A stretch of DNA of 11,611 nucleotides from Rhodospirillaceae bacterium (lineage in GTDB: Bacteria > Pseudomonadota > Alphaproteobacteria > Puniceispirillales > Puniceispirillaceae), in the NCBI GenBank assembly GCA_002721775.1, contig PBLM01000040.1, positions 9,083-20,693 of the forward strand, in the 5' to 3' direction. A program made the translations under genes and the position numbers. Positions 1-7,314 of the stretch are shown one piece after another (position 1 is the stretch's first letter; each line of letters begins with the position of its first letter). The notes below the pieces were generated by a model, which saw only the letters and a list, made by a program, of their open reading frames with translations, was not told where the DNA came from and searched no databases.

Positions 1-27
1 GTCATGCTGTCTCTGGTGAGCCTCCAA

Positions 28-558
28 TCAGCTGTTGGCGGCCCGCGCAATCGCAGCCCTAATCATTTCCCCTGCTTTTTCTGGACCTTCCCAGCCCTGA
101 ACCTTCACCCATTTGGTTTTTTCAAGATCCTTGTAATGCTCAAAGAAATGCGCAATCTGTTCCAGAATGATAGGCTGCAAATCAGCCGTTGACTTCACGC
201 CCTTATAGTAGGGGTGCAGCTTGTCAACAGGCACACAAAGTAGCTTTTCATCAATGCCGCTTTCATCTTCCATCATTAATACGCCAATAGGGCGGGCCGC
301 AATGACGCATCCATGAACAATGGGCATCGGGGTCAGCACACAGGCATCAATCGGGTCACCATCATCAGAAAGGGTGTGTGGAACAAAGCCGTAATTCACA
401 GGGTAATGCATAGGCGTATGCAGGAACCGGTCAACCAGCAATGCCCCGGAATCCTTATCCAGCTCATATTTCACAGGGGCTGCGCCAGCCGGAATTTCGA
501 TGGCCACATTAATTTCTTCAGGCGGGTTTTTCCCAACCGACAGTTTGTCCAGATTCAT
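28..558 (-). CDS. ppa: Inorganic pyrophosphatase, family I
   Basis: Cytoplasmic enzyme that hydrolyses pyrophosphate to two phosphates, pulling biosynthetic reactions forward. The 176-residue product matches the usual bacterial length of about 175. The signature DGDPIDA lies at residues 66-72. The Mg-binding and catalytic set of the E. coli enzyme is present with a one-residue shift: K30, E32, R44, Y56, D66, D68, D71, D98, D103, K105, Y142 and K143. I chose the ATG at 558 because it gives the normal N-terminus (MNLDKLSVG). An AAGGA lies about 11 bases upstream, whereas the in-frame TTG at 585 would add nine residues. The gene is divergent from the monooxygenase across about 224 bases, in which I see no convincing promoter for either. 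On the minus strand an ATG at position 5, just beyond the stop, could start another gene outside the window. Identification is secure. Confidence 0.97.
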   Translation of the reverse strand: MNLDKLSVGKNPPEEINVAIEIPAGAAPVKYELDKDSGALLVDRFLHTPMHYPVNYGFVPHTLSDDGDPIDACVLTPMPIVHGCVIAARPIGVLMMEDESGIDEKLLCVPVDKLHPYYKGVKSTADLQPIILEQIAHFFEHYKDLEKTKWVKVQGWEGPEKAGEMIRAAIARAANS

Positions 559-782
559 CTCTCTTGCAATCCTTATATATCTCAATTTCGGATGAAGGGC
601 TGGAATGCAACTCCCCGCATTAATTGCCCGTTCACGCCCCCCCTTAATACAAATATGAACAGGCTTTGACCAGACCCAATTTCAACAAGCCTACATAGAA
701 GCGTAAAAGCCTTGATTAACTGTCAGCAGACCGGCATTGTGACCTCAAGACACACTGCGTTAACCAAGGATTTTCGCCAATC

Positions 783-1904
783 ATGGCAAATACAGCCACA
801 TCCCCTGTTATCGTTCTGGGCCAGGGAATTGCCGGGCTGAGTGCAGCCGTTGCACTGGGTAGTGCTGGCTATCCGGTTCATGTCATTGGTCGCCGTCAGG
901 CTGCAGCTGGCGGCCTGCAACTCTCACCAAACGGACTCAGAGCGTTGGCCAGCCTTGGCCTTGAAAAGGCTATTCTGGATAAGGCTGTCCGCCTGAGTGC
1001 GGTTGTAATTCGGACATTATCAACAAACCGTCACCTGACCGAAATCATACATAGTCCTCAGCATCTTCATGCAGCTGTCAGCAGACAGGATGTGATGGAC
1101 TGTCTAGTTACCAAGGCTGAAAAACTATCCTGCATCCATTTTACGGACACAGAGATTCACACGCTCCACTTGGGCAAAGAACAGGCTGAACTTGTCAGCG
1201 AAGATGGTGATGTTTTCAACTCCGATGAGGTCATTGGCGCAGATGGGGCAAAAGGTCTGGCCCGTGCTGTTCTGACCGGCCAGAACAGCCTGCCTCTGCA
1301 ACCTACCTACAGCGCCATGCGGGCAGAGATTGACACAGCTCAGCTGCCTGCAACATTTCGGCGGCCCACAACTATGCTGATGCTGGGCGATGGCTGCCAT
1401 ATGGTCAGCTATCCAATTAAAGGCAGTAGCCAAATAAATTTGGTTTTCTGCACCTCAGCTGACAAGGTTACTAACGGCTGGCAGCAGCGCTGCTTTGGCC
1501 AGAACCCACTTCTTTCAGGTTTGACTGACCCGGCAATCAGCTGGGCAAATACCCCTTTATTTCCTGCCGAGGTGTTGCCTGTTTGGCGGCGTGCACATCT
1601 GACCCTGTTGGGGGATGCGGCACATGTCATGCCCCCTCATTTAGCTCAGGGCGCAGGGCAAACTTTTATCGATGCCGCCTGCTTGAAGGTTTTACTAGCC
1701 GAAAAACCTCTTGCGCAAGCCTTGGATCAGATGGCAATAACTCGTTCTGTTGAAGTACAATCAATTACAAAAAAGGCAGGTGCTTCAGGCCAGATTATGC
1801 GTCTGAGCGGCGTTGCCAGCCACGCCAGAAACATCTTTATTGACATGGCCGGGCCACGTTTCATTAACAGCTGGCTAGATGAGGTCTGGCAAGCGGAAAA
1901 CTGA
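783..1904 (+). CDS. FAD-dependent monooxygenase, aromatic-ring hydroxylase-like
   Basis: Probable group A flavoprotein monooxygenase, which uses NAD(P)H and O2 to hydroxylate an aromatic or related substrate in the cytoplasm. The 373 residues carry the Rossmann GQGIAG at 13-18, a conserved SPNGLRAL segment at 48-55, the SRQD region near R101 expected to contact FAD, the ADG motif at 153-155, GDAAH at 276-280 and PPHLAQGAGQ at 283-292. These are hallmarks of the salicylate hydroxylase / UbiH-like superfamily (FAD_binding_3). At the end of the second strand, where many relatives have a ribose-binding Glu (VLER), this protein has VIGRR, so Gly36 sits at the Glu position. AAGGA at 766-770 lies 12 bases before the ATG. 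The substrate cannot be read from sequence, and the neighbours (ppa, glutathione peroxidase) give no pathway hint. Family is confident; specific function is unknown. Confidence 0.88.
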   Translation: MANTATSPVIVLGQGIAGLSAAVALGSAGYPVHVIGRRQAAAGGLQLSPNGLRALASLGLEKAILDKAVRLSAVVIRTLSTNRHLTEIIHSPQHLHAAVSRQDVMDCLVTKAEKLSCIHFTDTEIHTLHLGKEQAELVSEDGDVFNSDEVIGADGAKGLARAVLTGQNSLPLQPTYSAMRAEIDTAQLPATFRRPTTMLMLGDGCHMVSYPIKGSSQINLVFCTSADKVTNGWQQRCFGQNPLLSGLTDPAISWANTPLFPAEVLPVWRRAHLTLLGDAAHVMPPHLAQGAGQTFIDAACLKVLLAEKPLAQALDQMAITRSVEVQSITKKAGASGQIMRLSGVASHARNIFIDMAGPRFINSWLDEVWQAEN

Positions 1905-1931
1905 ACTTTTTCTGTTCTAGCCTGACATCCA

Positions 1932-1954
1932 CTGTCCCGAAGACAGCGTATAAT
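1932..1954 (+). promoter_or_regulatory. Candidate -10 box with adjacent dyad, upstream of the glutathione peroxidase
   Basis: A consensus TATAAT lies at 1949-1954, 29 bases before the first possible start of the peroxidase gene. No -35 sits at proper spacing: CTGACA at 1922-1927 is 21 bases away. Immediately upstream is the perfect dyad CTGTC-ccgaa-GACAG at 1932-1946, which would fall in the promoter spacer and could be a regulator site or merely a short hairpin. The lack of a spaced -35 keeps confidence low. Confidence 0.3.
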
Positions 1955-1982
1955 TTTGGTTTAGTATTGGATTACCTTTTCT

Positions 1983-2543
1983 ATGTTCCGCTGTTTTAGA
2001 TTTTCTTGTCTTCTTGCCTTTATTGGAGAAATTATGAGCATTTCCGCTGCTGTTGCGGCTGGCCCATCAGCCTGGGGTTTTAGTTTCACTGCTATTGATG
2101 GTGACAATCTACCACTGAGCCAATATGAAGACCGAGCTCTGCTGGTCGTCAATACAGCGTCCAGATGTGGATTTACTTCACAATATGATGCCCTTCAGCA
2201 GCTCTGGCAAGATTATAAGGAACGAGGCCTTGTTGTTATTGGTGTGCCATCTGATGATTTTGGCGGACAGGAACTGGCATCTGAAGAAGAGGTTAAACAG
2301 TTCTGTGAGGTAAACTTTAATATTGACTTTCCCTTGACCGCAATCACAAGTGTGAAAGGCCGCAAAGCCCATCCGTTTTATCAATGGGCAGGCCAGGAGG
2401 CCGGCATGCTGGCCCGCCCAAAATGGAATTTTCATAAATATCTGGTCGACAGACAAGGACAGCTTGTTGCCTCATTTTCCTCTGTGACTTTGCCAACATC
2501 AGAAAAAATCAGAGCAGCTGTTGAAGCCGCCCTCACTCGTTAA
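1983..2543 (+). CDS. Glutathione peroxidase family protein, probably exported
   Basis: Thiol peroxidase of the glutathione peroxidase fold, reducing hydroperoxides with glutathione or thioredoxin. With the start at 1983 (186 residues), the peroxidatic Cys is C62 in NTASRCGFTSQY; there is no selenocysteine. PSDDFGGQE lies at 89-97 and the conserved WNF at 148-150. The tetrad Gln of classical enzymes (NQFG) is replaced by D92, a variant I recall from bacterial members. Residues 1-26 resemble a signal peptide: Arg3 and Arg6, a hydrophobic stretch, and an AVAA cleavage-like end. Glu16 interrupts the hydrophobic part. A second ATG at 2034 has a much better ribosome binding site and would give a 169-residue cytoplasmic form. 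I prefer the longer start because alphaproteobacterial relatives of this PSDDFGGQE type are commonly exported. The start is uncertain; the family is not. Confidence 0.9.
   Translation: MFRCFRFSCLLAFIGEIMSISAAVAAGPSAWGFSFTAIDGDNLPLSQYEDRALLVVNTASRCGFTSQYDALQQLWQDYKERGLVVIGVPSDDFGGQELASEEEVKQFCEVNFNIDFPLTAITSVKGRKAHPFYQWAGQEAGMLARPKWNFHKYLVDRQGQLVASFSSVTLPTSEKIRAAVEAALTR
2025..2028 (+). promoter_or_regulatory. Strong internal ribosome binding site (GGAG) before ATG 2034
   Basis: GGAG is spaced five bases from the in-frame ATG at 2034, a near-ideal arrangement. The upstream ATG at 1983 has only a GGAT ten bases before it. This site decides between an exported and a cytoplasmic form of the glutathione peroxidase, or permits both. 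Confidence 0.5.
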
Positions 2544-2558
2544 CAGGCCGGCCAAATC

Positions 2559-2587
2559 TTGATTATAGTCACAGGTTCGTGTAAATA
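2559..2587 (+). promoter_or_regulatory. Candidate sigma-70-type promoter for trhO
   Basis: TTGATT at 2559-2564 and TAAATA at 2582-2587 are separated by exactly 17 bases and lie in the gap between the peroxidase stop and trhO. Transcription would begin near 2594, leaving a leader of about 35 bases to the ATG at 2629. It is a good pattern match but is not supported by any other evidence. Confidence 0.45.
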
Positions 2588-2628
2588 ACGCCTTAGATCT
2601 AGCCGAAGATAAGGTGCGGTTACACTCC

Positions 2629-3600
2629 ATGCAATATCCCACAAAAACAGACCGCTATGTGGTTGCTGCACTGTACCAATTTGTCAGTCTAAATGATCCT
2701 GCTCGCTGGCAGAACAGGCTGAAAGAAATATGTCAGCGCTGCCAGTTGATGGGCACATTATTGGTTGCCCCGGAAGGCCTTAATGGGTCAGTTGCCGGCC
2801 AACTTTCTGATATCGGGACATTTACCGGCTGGTTAAAGAACAAAACCCCCTTTACCGGGCTTGAAATCAAATACGCATTGCATGATGAACCCCCCTTTCA
2901 CCGCATGAAAGTCAGGCTAAAAAAAGAAATAGTCACCATGGGCCAGCCGAAGATCAAGCCCAACGAACAGGCCGGCATCTATGTTGCGCCGGATGAATGG
3001 AACGAGTTGATTTTAGATCCTGATGTTCTTGTTGTGGATACCCGCAACAATTATGAGACAGCCATTGGCAAGTTCCGCGGCGCAACTGACCCACAGACAA
3101 CAACTTTTCGTGAATTCCCCGCGTGGGCAAAAGCTCTTTCTGAAAGACCGGAAGCAGAACGTCCTCGTAAAATTGCCATGTATTGTACAGGCGGAATCCG
3201 ATGTGAAAAATCCACAGCCTTTATGAAATCAATCGGCTTTGACGAGGTTTATCACCTGAAAGGTGGCATTCTTAAATATCTGGAAGACACCCCTGAAGAT
3301 GATTCTCTGTGGGAAGGTGAATGTTTTGTCTTCGACAGCCGTGTTTCTGTTGACCATCATCTGCAGCAGGGGTCTTATCAGCTGTGTCATGCCTGCAAAA
3401 TGCCGTTGAGCATGAATGATATTGCAGCAAAACAATATGTTGCCGGTGTCAGCTGTCCCAACTGTTTTGAGAAAACAACAGAACAGCAACGAGCACGCTT
3501 TGCTGAACGTGCCCGTCAGATTGAATTGGCCAAAAAAAGGGGCACTCAGCATATTGGGACACGACCACCACACGCCAAAAAATCAGAACAAAGACATTAG
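2629..3600 (+). CDS. trhO: tRNA uridine(34) hydroxylase TrhO, rhodanese domain
   Basis: Oxygen-dependent enzyme that hydroxylates U34 of certain tRNAs to 5-hydroxyuridine, a step towards wobble modifications such as cmo5U and mcmo5U. The 323 residues show the family order. The N-terminal domain contains GTLLVAPEGLNGSVAG at 42-57 and FHRMKVRLKKEIVTMG at 90-105. The rhodanese domain has VVDTRNNYE from 135 and the active-site loop CTGGIRCEK at 186-194, with C186 as catalytic Cys. The C-terminal segment has paired cysteines C252/C255 and C275/C278, possibly metal binding. Length fits the family (E. coli YceA about 350). I chose the ATG at 2629 because it gives the usual short lead-in to YVVAALYQF. 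An in-frame GTG at 2614 would add five residues, and AAGG at 2611-2614 could serve the ATG. It converges with rpe. Confidence 0.94.
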   Translation: MQYPTKTDRYVVAALYQFVSLNDPARWQNRLKEICQRCQLMGTLLVAPEGLNGSVAGQLSDIGTFTGWLKNKTPFTGLEIKYALHDEPPFHRMKVRLKKEIVTMGQPKIKPNEQAGIYVAPDEWNELILDPDVLVVDTRNNYETAIGKFRGATDPQTTTFREFPAWAKALSERPEAERPRKIAMYCTGGIRCEKSTAFMKSIGFDEVYHLKGGILKYLEDTPEDDSLWEGECFVFDSRVSVDHHLQQGSYQLCHACKMPLSMNDIAAKQYVAGVSCPNCFEKTTEQQRARFAERARQIELAKKRGTQHIGTRPPHAKKSEQRH

Positions 3601-3618
3601 TTTAGCCGTAAGGTCTGA

Positions 3619-4278
3619 TCAAGCCTCACGCAGGGCCGTAATTGCGTCTGAATAACTTTGCCTCGCACTAAAAATTGCTGATCCTGCCACTAGATTATTT
3701 GCACCAGCCTGCTTCACTAGAGGTGCTGTTTGCGTGGTAATGCCGCCATCAACCTGCAACTGAATATCTCTCTCGCCAATTAATGCTGCCGCCCGTTTAA
3801 TCTTTGGCAGCATCTCTGGAATGAAAACTTGACCGCCGAAGCCCGGGTTTACAGTCATAACCAAAATCAGGTCAAGCAAATGAAGACAATGAGCCAGGTT
3901 TTCCACTCCTGTTGCTGGATTCACAGCCACACCTGCCCGGCAGCCCAGTTCGCGGATGCAGCTTAATGTTCTATCAAGGTGCGGACATACCTCTGCATGA
4001 ACTGTGATCCCCTGAACACCAGCAGCCGCAAAATCTTCCAACAGAACATCAGGGGTTTCAATCATAAGGTGCGCATCAAAATAGGCATCTGTTACTTTGC
4101 GCACGGCCCGAATGACTGCCGGACCAAATGTTAGATTAGGAACAAATCGACCATCCATTGCATCAAGGTGGATCCAGTCTGCACCCGCAGCAGACACATC
4201 TTTGATTTCATCAGCCAAATTGCCAAAATCACTCGCCAAAACTGAAGGGGCAATAATTACAGGCTTGTTTGCTATCAT
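3619..4278 (-). CDS. rpe: Ribulose-phosphate 3-epimerase
   Basis: Interconverts D-ribulose 5-phosphate and D-xylulose 5-phosphate in the pentose phosphate or Calvin cycle. The 219-residue TIM barrel is of normal length and has all expected motifs: SVLASDF at 12-18, HLDAMDGRFVPN at 37-48, DAHLMIETP around 68-76, VMTVNPGFGGQ at 140-150 and QVDGGI at 175-180. The metal ligands H37, D39, H70 and D177 are present, with D39 and D177 as the expected acid/base pair. The ATG at 4278 is preceded by GAGG at 4290-4293. It lies 42 bases downstream of the SDR gene on the same strand and may share its transcript. Its stop is only 18 bases from the convergent trhO stop, and no hairpin terminator is visible between them. 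Confidence 0.96.
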   Translation of the reverse strand: MIANKPVIIAPSVLASDFGNLADEIKDVSAAGADWIHLDAMDGRFVPNLTFGPAVIRAVRKVTDAYFDAHLMIETPDVLLEDFAAAGVQGITVHAEVCPHLDRTLSCIRELGCRAGVAVNPATGVENLAHCLHLLDLILVMTVNPGFGGQVFIPEMLPKIKRAAALIGERDIQLQVDGGITTQTAPLVKQAGANNLVAGSAIFSARQSYSDAITALREA

Positions 4279-4320
4279 CCGCTGTCTTTCCTCTTACTGA
4301 ACCAAGGCTCTGCTTGTCGA

Positions 4321-5298
4321 TTAGAATTTATTTAAGGAGGCTACCATATCATCAAGCGTAACTGACAAGGGCCGCGATGAAAACTTCAGAATTTTATAAG
4401 CAGGCTGATTATCATAGTAGCGCATCAGACCCAGCTCTGAGAGAATGCTTTTTACATTAGGGTCAAAGATGGCTATTAGCCTTGAGATAAAATTTGGCAT
4501 TTCACTTGATGAAGCTTTAGAGGAATGAGCTTTTAACAGAGCTGTTATCTCTGACATCCATACAGACTCGCCAGTTAGTATAAAGCGTTTGCCGATAGGT
4601 CGTTTGCCGGTCAAGGCAGCAATATGTGCCGCCGCCACATCACGCACATCAACTGGCGACAGGCTTAGCTTAGGAACAAGCGGGCATTTCCCAGCCATAA
4701 CCATCTGTACAAGAGCAATGCTAGCTGAGCTCTGTTTTGCCAGACGAGGCCCAAGAACAAGGCTTGGGTTTATTGTGACCAGCTCAAATCCAGCATATTT
4801 CTGCGCCAGTGCCCAGGCCTGTTTTTCTGCTAATGTTTTTGAACGAACATAGCTACCTACTCCCTCTGATAGATCAGACCAATCATTAGCAGTAAGATAG
4901 CGGTTGTTTTCAATATGGCCATAACCAATAGCAGCGCAAGATGATGTCATAACCACACGTTTGACACCTGCCTTATGTGCCGCTGTCAGGACATGATTCA
5001 CCCCTTTTAAGGCAGGCTCGATCACATCATCAGGATCTTTTGGCTCACTTAAGGGAAAAGGCGAGGCACAATGAATGACGGCCTTACAGTCCGCCATGGC
5101 CGCCTGCCAGCCCCAACTAGTCGTCAGTTCGGCAACATGACCTCTGAATTTTTTATGGCTAATATCCCTTTCAAGTTTATACACTTTTTCAGCTGAGCGC
5201 GCTGTGCCTGCCACCGAATAGCCAGTATTCAAGGCCTGTTGGATGATGTGACGTGCTATAAATCCTGTTGCACCGGTAACGCAAATCTTCCCCGCCAT
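4321..5298 (-). CDS. NAD(P)-dependent extended SDR, dihydroflavonol 4-reductase-like
   Basis: Probable carbonyl reductase of the extended short-chain dehydrogenase family (NAD-dependent epimerase/dehydratase, DFR / cinnamoyl-CoA reductase-like branch). In the 325 residues the nucleotide motif TGATGFIA is at 8-15, with Ala in place of the third Gly of TGxxGxxG. R34 in GTARS may favour NADPH. VIHCASPFP lies at 74-82, VKRVVMTSS at 112-120, and the catalytic YVRSK pair is Y150/K154. These match the aldehyde/DFR-type subgroup rather than sugar epimerases. I chose the ATG at 5298 because it places the glycine motif at the normal distance; an in-frame TTG at 5328 would add ten residues. It lies 85 bases downstream of the helicase gene and 42 bases upstream of rpe. 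The substrate is unknown, and the link with rpe may be only positional. Confidence 0.88.
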   Translation of the reverse strand: MAGKICVTGATGFIARHIIQQALNTGYSVAGTARSAEKVYKLERDISHKKFRGHVAELTTSWGWQAAMADCKAVIHCASPFPLSEPKDPDDVIEPALKGVNHVLTAAHKAGVKRVVMTSSCAAIGYGHIENNRYLTANDWSDLSEGVGSYVRSKTLAEKQAWALAQKYAGFELVTINPSLVLGPRLAKQSSASIALVQMVMAGKCPLVPKLSLSPVDVRDVAAAHIAALTGKRPIGKRFILTGESVWMSEITALLKAHSSKASSSEMPNFISRLIAIFDPNVKSILSELGLMRYYDNQPAYKILKFSSRPLSVTLDDMVASLNKF

Positions 5299-5383
5299 TT
5301 TGATGTATTTCTTTCCTATCGCTTGCAAGATTGAGCTTACAATTCACCTTTTACAAAAACACACTGCGGAACATGCCAACCAT

Positions 5384-7204
5384 TTATATTACATCCTTTG
5401 CCCGAAAATAGGGCAAATTGTCTTGAGACGAGCAACCCATCACCGCCAAACGTTCAATAATTTGCAAAGCCCGCTGATACTTGCGCTCAATTTCTTCTTC
5501 ACTGAATTCATCAAACTGTTCACCACAGAGCAAAATACCGTGATTAGCTTGCAGTGCACGCACCCGGCGGCCATGCATCAGCCCGTCTACAAGGGTTGCA
5601 TGTTCGAACTCATCACCTTTGACAATCTGTATCTTATTTTCAACAAGGAAATAGCGGATGGCCGCCTCACCCTGCAAGGCAAACTGCCAGAATTCGGAAT
5701 CAGATTTTGACGGGTGGCCACTGACAAGGCTAAAGGCTTTGCAGAAGGCGAGGAAAATCAGCTCGTCACGCTCAGCCCCGGTCCAGGCGGTGCGGCCAAG
5801 CGTGCGCCAGATATCCCGGTTCATCTCTTCATAAATGGCAGGAATACGTTCAAAGAACAGGCGGTGCAAGCCAATATCGTTGACCGAATCTTCCATGCGC
5901 TGTTCTTTATGAATATCAATCGCACTGAATGAGCCACATACAGGGCAGCCTGAATCAGAAAATTTATCTTTAAGATAAATATGTGAACATCGCAGGCTCG
6001 ACCCTAGCTTATTATCACATAAATAATAGCTTTTCTGTTCATCAACAGGCTGCTGGGATATCCACTGGAATCTGTTTTTATATTTCAAGTAAGATCCTCG
6101 GTGAGACCACAGACTCCATTTCAACTGTTCAACAGGGCCGAATGTTGACCAGTTAGAACTGACATCAATGACCACACAGGACTCCTTATTTTCAGCTGCC
6201 CGCAAGCCCCGACCAACTGACTGGCCCCACAATACCTTGGACAAAGTAGGGCGCATATGAACAATAATATTACAGTTTGGATTATCCCATCCTTCGGCCA
6301 AAACACCAACTGAAACAACCGCTTCAACTTCCCCTTTGGCATGATTGGCCAGAATCTGCATTCGCTCTTTAATCGGCGTATTTGCCGTAATCAGACAGAC
6401 AGAGAGGCCAAGTTCCTCAATTGCTTCAACCGTGGTTTCTGCAACTGTGACATCGGGACAGAACCAGGCAGAAATCGGAATCGGTTTCACCTGCTCGCGC
6501 TCTTCACAGTAAATCATACAAGCATGGCTTATCATCGAGGACTTAATGATCGCAGGAGCAAGTTTGGCGACCGGAAAATCCCCTGAACTGATATCAATAT
6601 TCCCCAAATCTAGGTCATGCACAAAATGCGGACGGTAACGCGGACGAACAAGAATGCCCTCTTCAAACAGCTTTTCCATATCTGCACCGTCTATAATCGC
6701 ATCAAATGCAAGGCTGAGTTGATCTTTCTGATCAGCTGTCCTGCGTTCAGGGGAGGCAGTCAAGCCTAGAAGATGGGCATCATCCCGCCCACGTTCCATG
6801 AAGCTCTCCAAAATTCGCTTATATCCGGTTCCGTTAGGTGACACCCTGTGCGCTTCATCAATTATAATCAACTTTGCTTGTTCAACAGCTTCATCCAAAA
6901 TCTCACGTGCGCGGGTGCTGGTTGACAGCAGCACGTCATAATCAAGAAACGCTTTTTCAGTGTGATTCAAATCCAGTTTGCGAACCCGGTGCTCACGGGC
7001 CAGCGCACGCTCCAACTGCTCCAGCAGCACCAACCGGTGACATAAAACAATTACCTTTTCACCTGCATAGAACTGCTTAATAATTTCACTGGCCAAAACG
7101 GTTTTTCCGGCCCCAGTTGGAGCTTTAACGATAAACCGACGATGCGCATTTAAAATGTCGGAAAACCCATCTATGATTTCCTGTTGCCAACGTCTGAGTT
7201 GCAT
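5384..7204 (-). CDS. SF2 DEAH-box helicase with four-cysteine motif
   Basis: ATP-dependent nucleic-acid helicase or translocase of superfamily 2 (SSL2/RAD25-like branch, COG1061 style), 606 residues. It has an N-terminal LRRWQQE resembling the opening of restriction-enzyme and SSL2-like helicases, Walker A APTGAGKT at 28-35, motif Ia around VLCHR (53-57), DEAH at 116-119, TAS at 149-151, motif V VLAEGWDNP at 301-309 and motif VI QSVGRGLR at 328-335. After the helicase core, C396, C406, C420 and C423 (CPVCG) form a probable zinc site. Residues from about 440 to the end form an accessory region I do not recognise. No nuclease or methylase domain, and no partner gene of a restriction or defence system, is visible next to it, so DNA repair or phage-derived function are both possible. 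Neighbours are metabolic. No strong promoter or LexA-like site is visible in the 110 bases upstream. Confidence 0.9.
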   Translation of the reverse strand: MQLRRWQQEIIDGFSDILNAHRRFIVKAPTGAGKTVLASEIIKQFYAGEKVIVLCHRLVLLEQLERALAREHRVRKLDLNHTEKAFLDYDVLLSTSTRAREILDEAVEQAKLIIIDEAHRVSPNGTGYKRILESFMERGRDDAHLLGLTASPERRTADQKDQLSLAFDAIIDGADMEKLFEEGILVRPRYRPHFVHDLDLGNIDISSGDFPVAKLAPAIIKSSMISHACMIYCEEREQVKPIPISAWFCPDVTVAETTVEAIEELGLSVCLITANTPIKERMQILANHAKGEVEAVVSVGVLAEGWDNPNCNIIVHMRPTLSKVLWGQSVGRGLRAAENKESCVVIDVSSNWSTFGPVEQLKWSLWSHRGSYLKYKNRFQWISQQPVDEQKSYYLCDNKLGSSLRCSHIYLKDKFSDSGCPVCGSFSAIDIHKEQRMEDSVNDIGLHRLFFERIPAIYEEMNRDIWRTLGRTAWTGAERDELIFLAFCKAFSLVSGHPSKSDSEFWQFALQGEAAIRYFLVENKIQIVKGDEFEHATLVDGLMHGRRVRALQANHGILLCGEQFDEFSEEEIERKYQRALQIIERLAVMGCSSQDNLPYFRAKDVI

Positions 7205-7287
7205 ATGAGTTTTAACCTGTCACTTTTTAGGTGTTTACGAGCGGACAAGTGTACATAAGTTTTTAAAAATAATCTCTAGCTAAAGTG

Positions 7288-7305
7288 AAAAAAGTTTACT
7301 TTTTT
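7288..7305. other. Perfect AT-rich palindrome in the reductase/helicase gap
   Basis: Six A, GTTTAC, then six T form a perfect inverted repeat (AAAAAAGT / ACTTTTTT around two bases). It starts 10 bases beyond the stop codon of the DpkA-like reductase and lies about 83 bases upstream of the helicase start. Read on the minus strand it gives a weak hairpin ending in T6, so it could be a poor terminator for the catabolic cluster. It could equally be an operator in front of the helicase. The stem has only one G:C pair, so I hold the function open. Confidence 0.35.
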
Positions 7306-7314
7306 GCATCAAAA

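Noticed and set aside
637..643. Run of seven C between ppa and the monooxygenase, a possible phase-variable tract
   Set aside because: Only seven bases, and no well-spaced -35/-10 pair brackets it on either strand (TTGTAT at 647-652 minus has no proper -10 partner). Nothing supports phase variation.
712..740. TTGATT with 17-base spacing as promoter of the monooxygenase
   Set aside because: The hexamer at the -10 position is CATTGT, matching consensus at only half the positions. Too weak to list.
2546..2553. GGCCGGCC palindrome after the peroxidase stop
   Set aside because: There is no loop and no following T-run, so it is not a terminator. A restriction-type palindrome of this size can occur by chance.
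3598..3621. Shared bidirectional terminator between convergent trhO and rpe
   Set aside because: The 18-base gap and flanking bases show no GC-rich inverted repeat or T-run.
4097..4300. Plus-strand open frame opposite the start of rpe
   Set aside because: It is antisense to the conserved N-terminal coding region of rpe and shows no motif or ribosome site.
5384..7204. Helicase as part of a restriction-modification or multi-gene defence system
   Set aside because: No methylase, nuclease, specificity subunit or other defence gene lies on either side within the window; neighbours are an SDR and a reductase.
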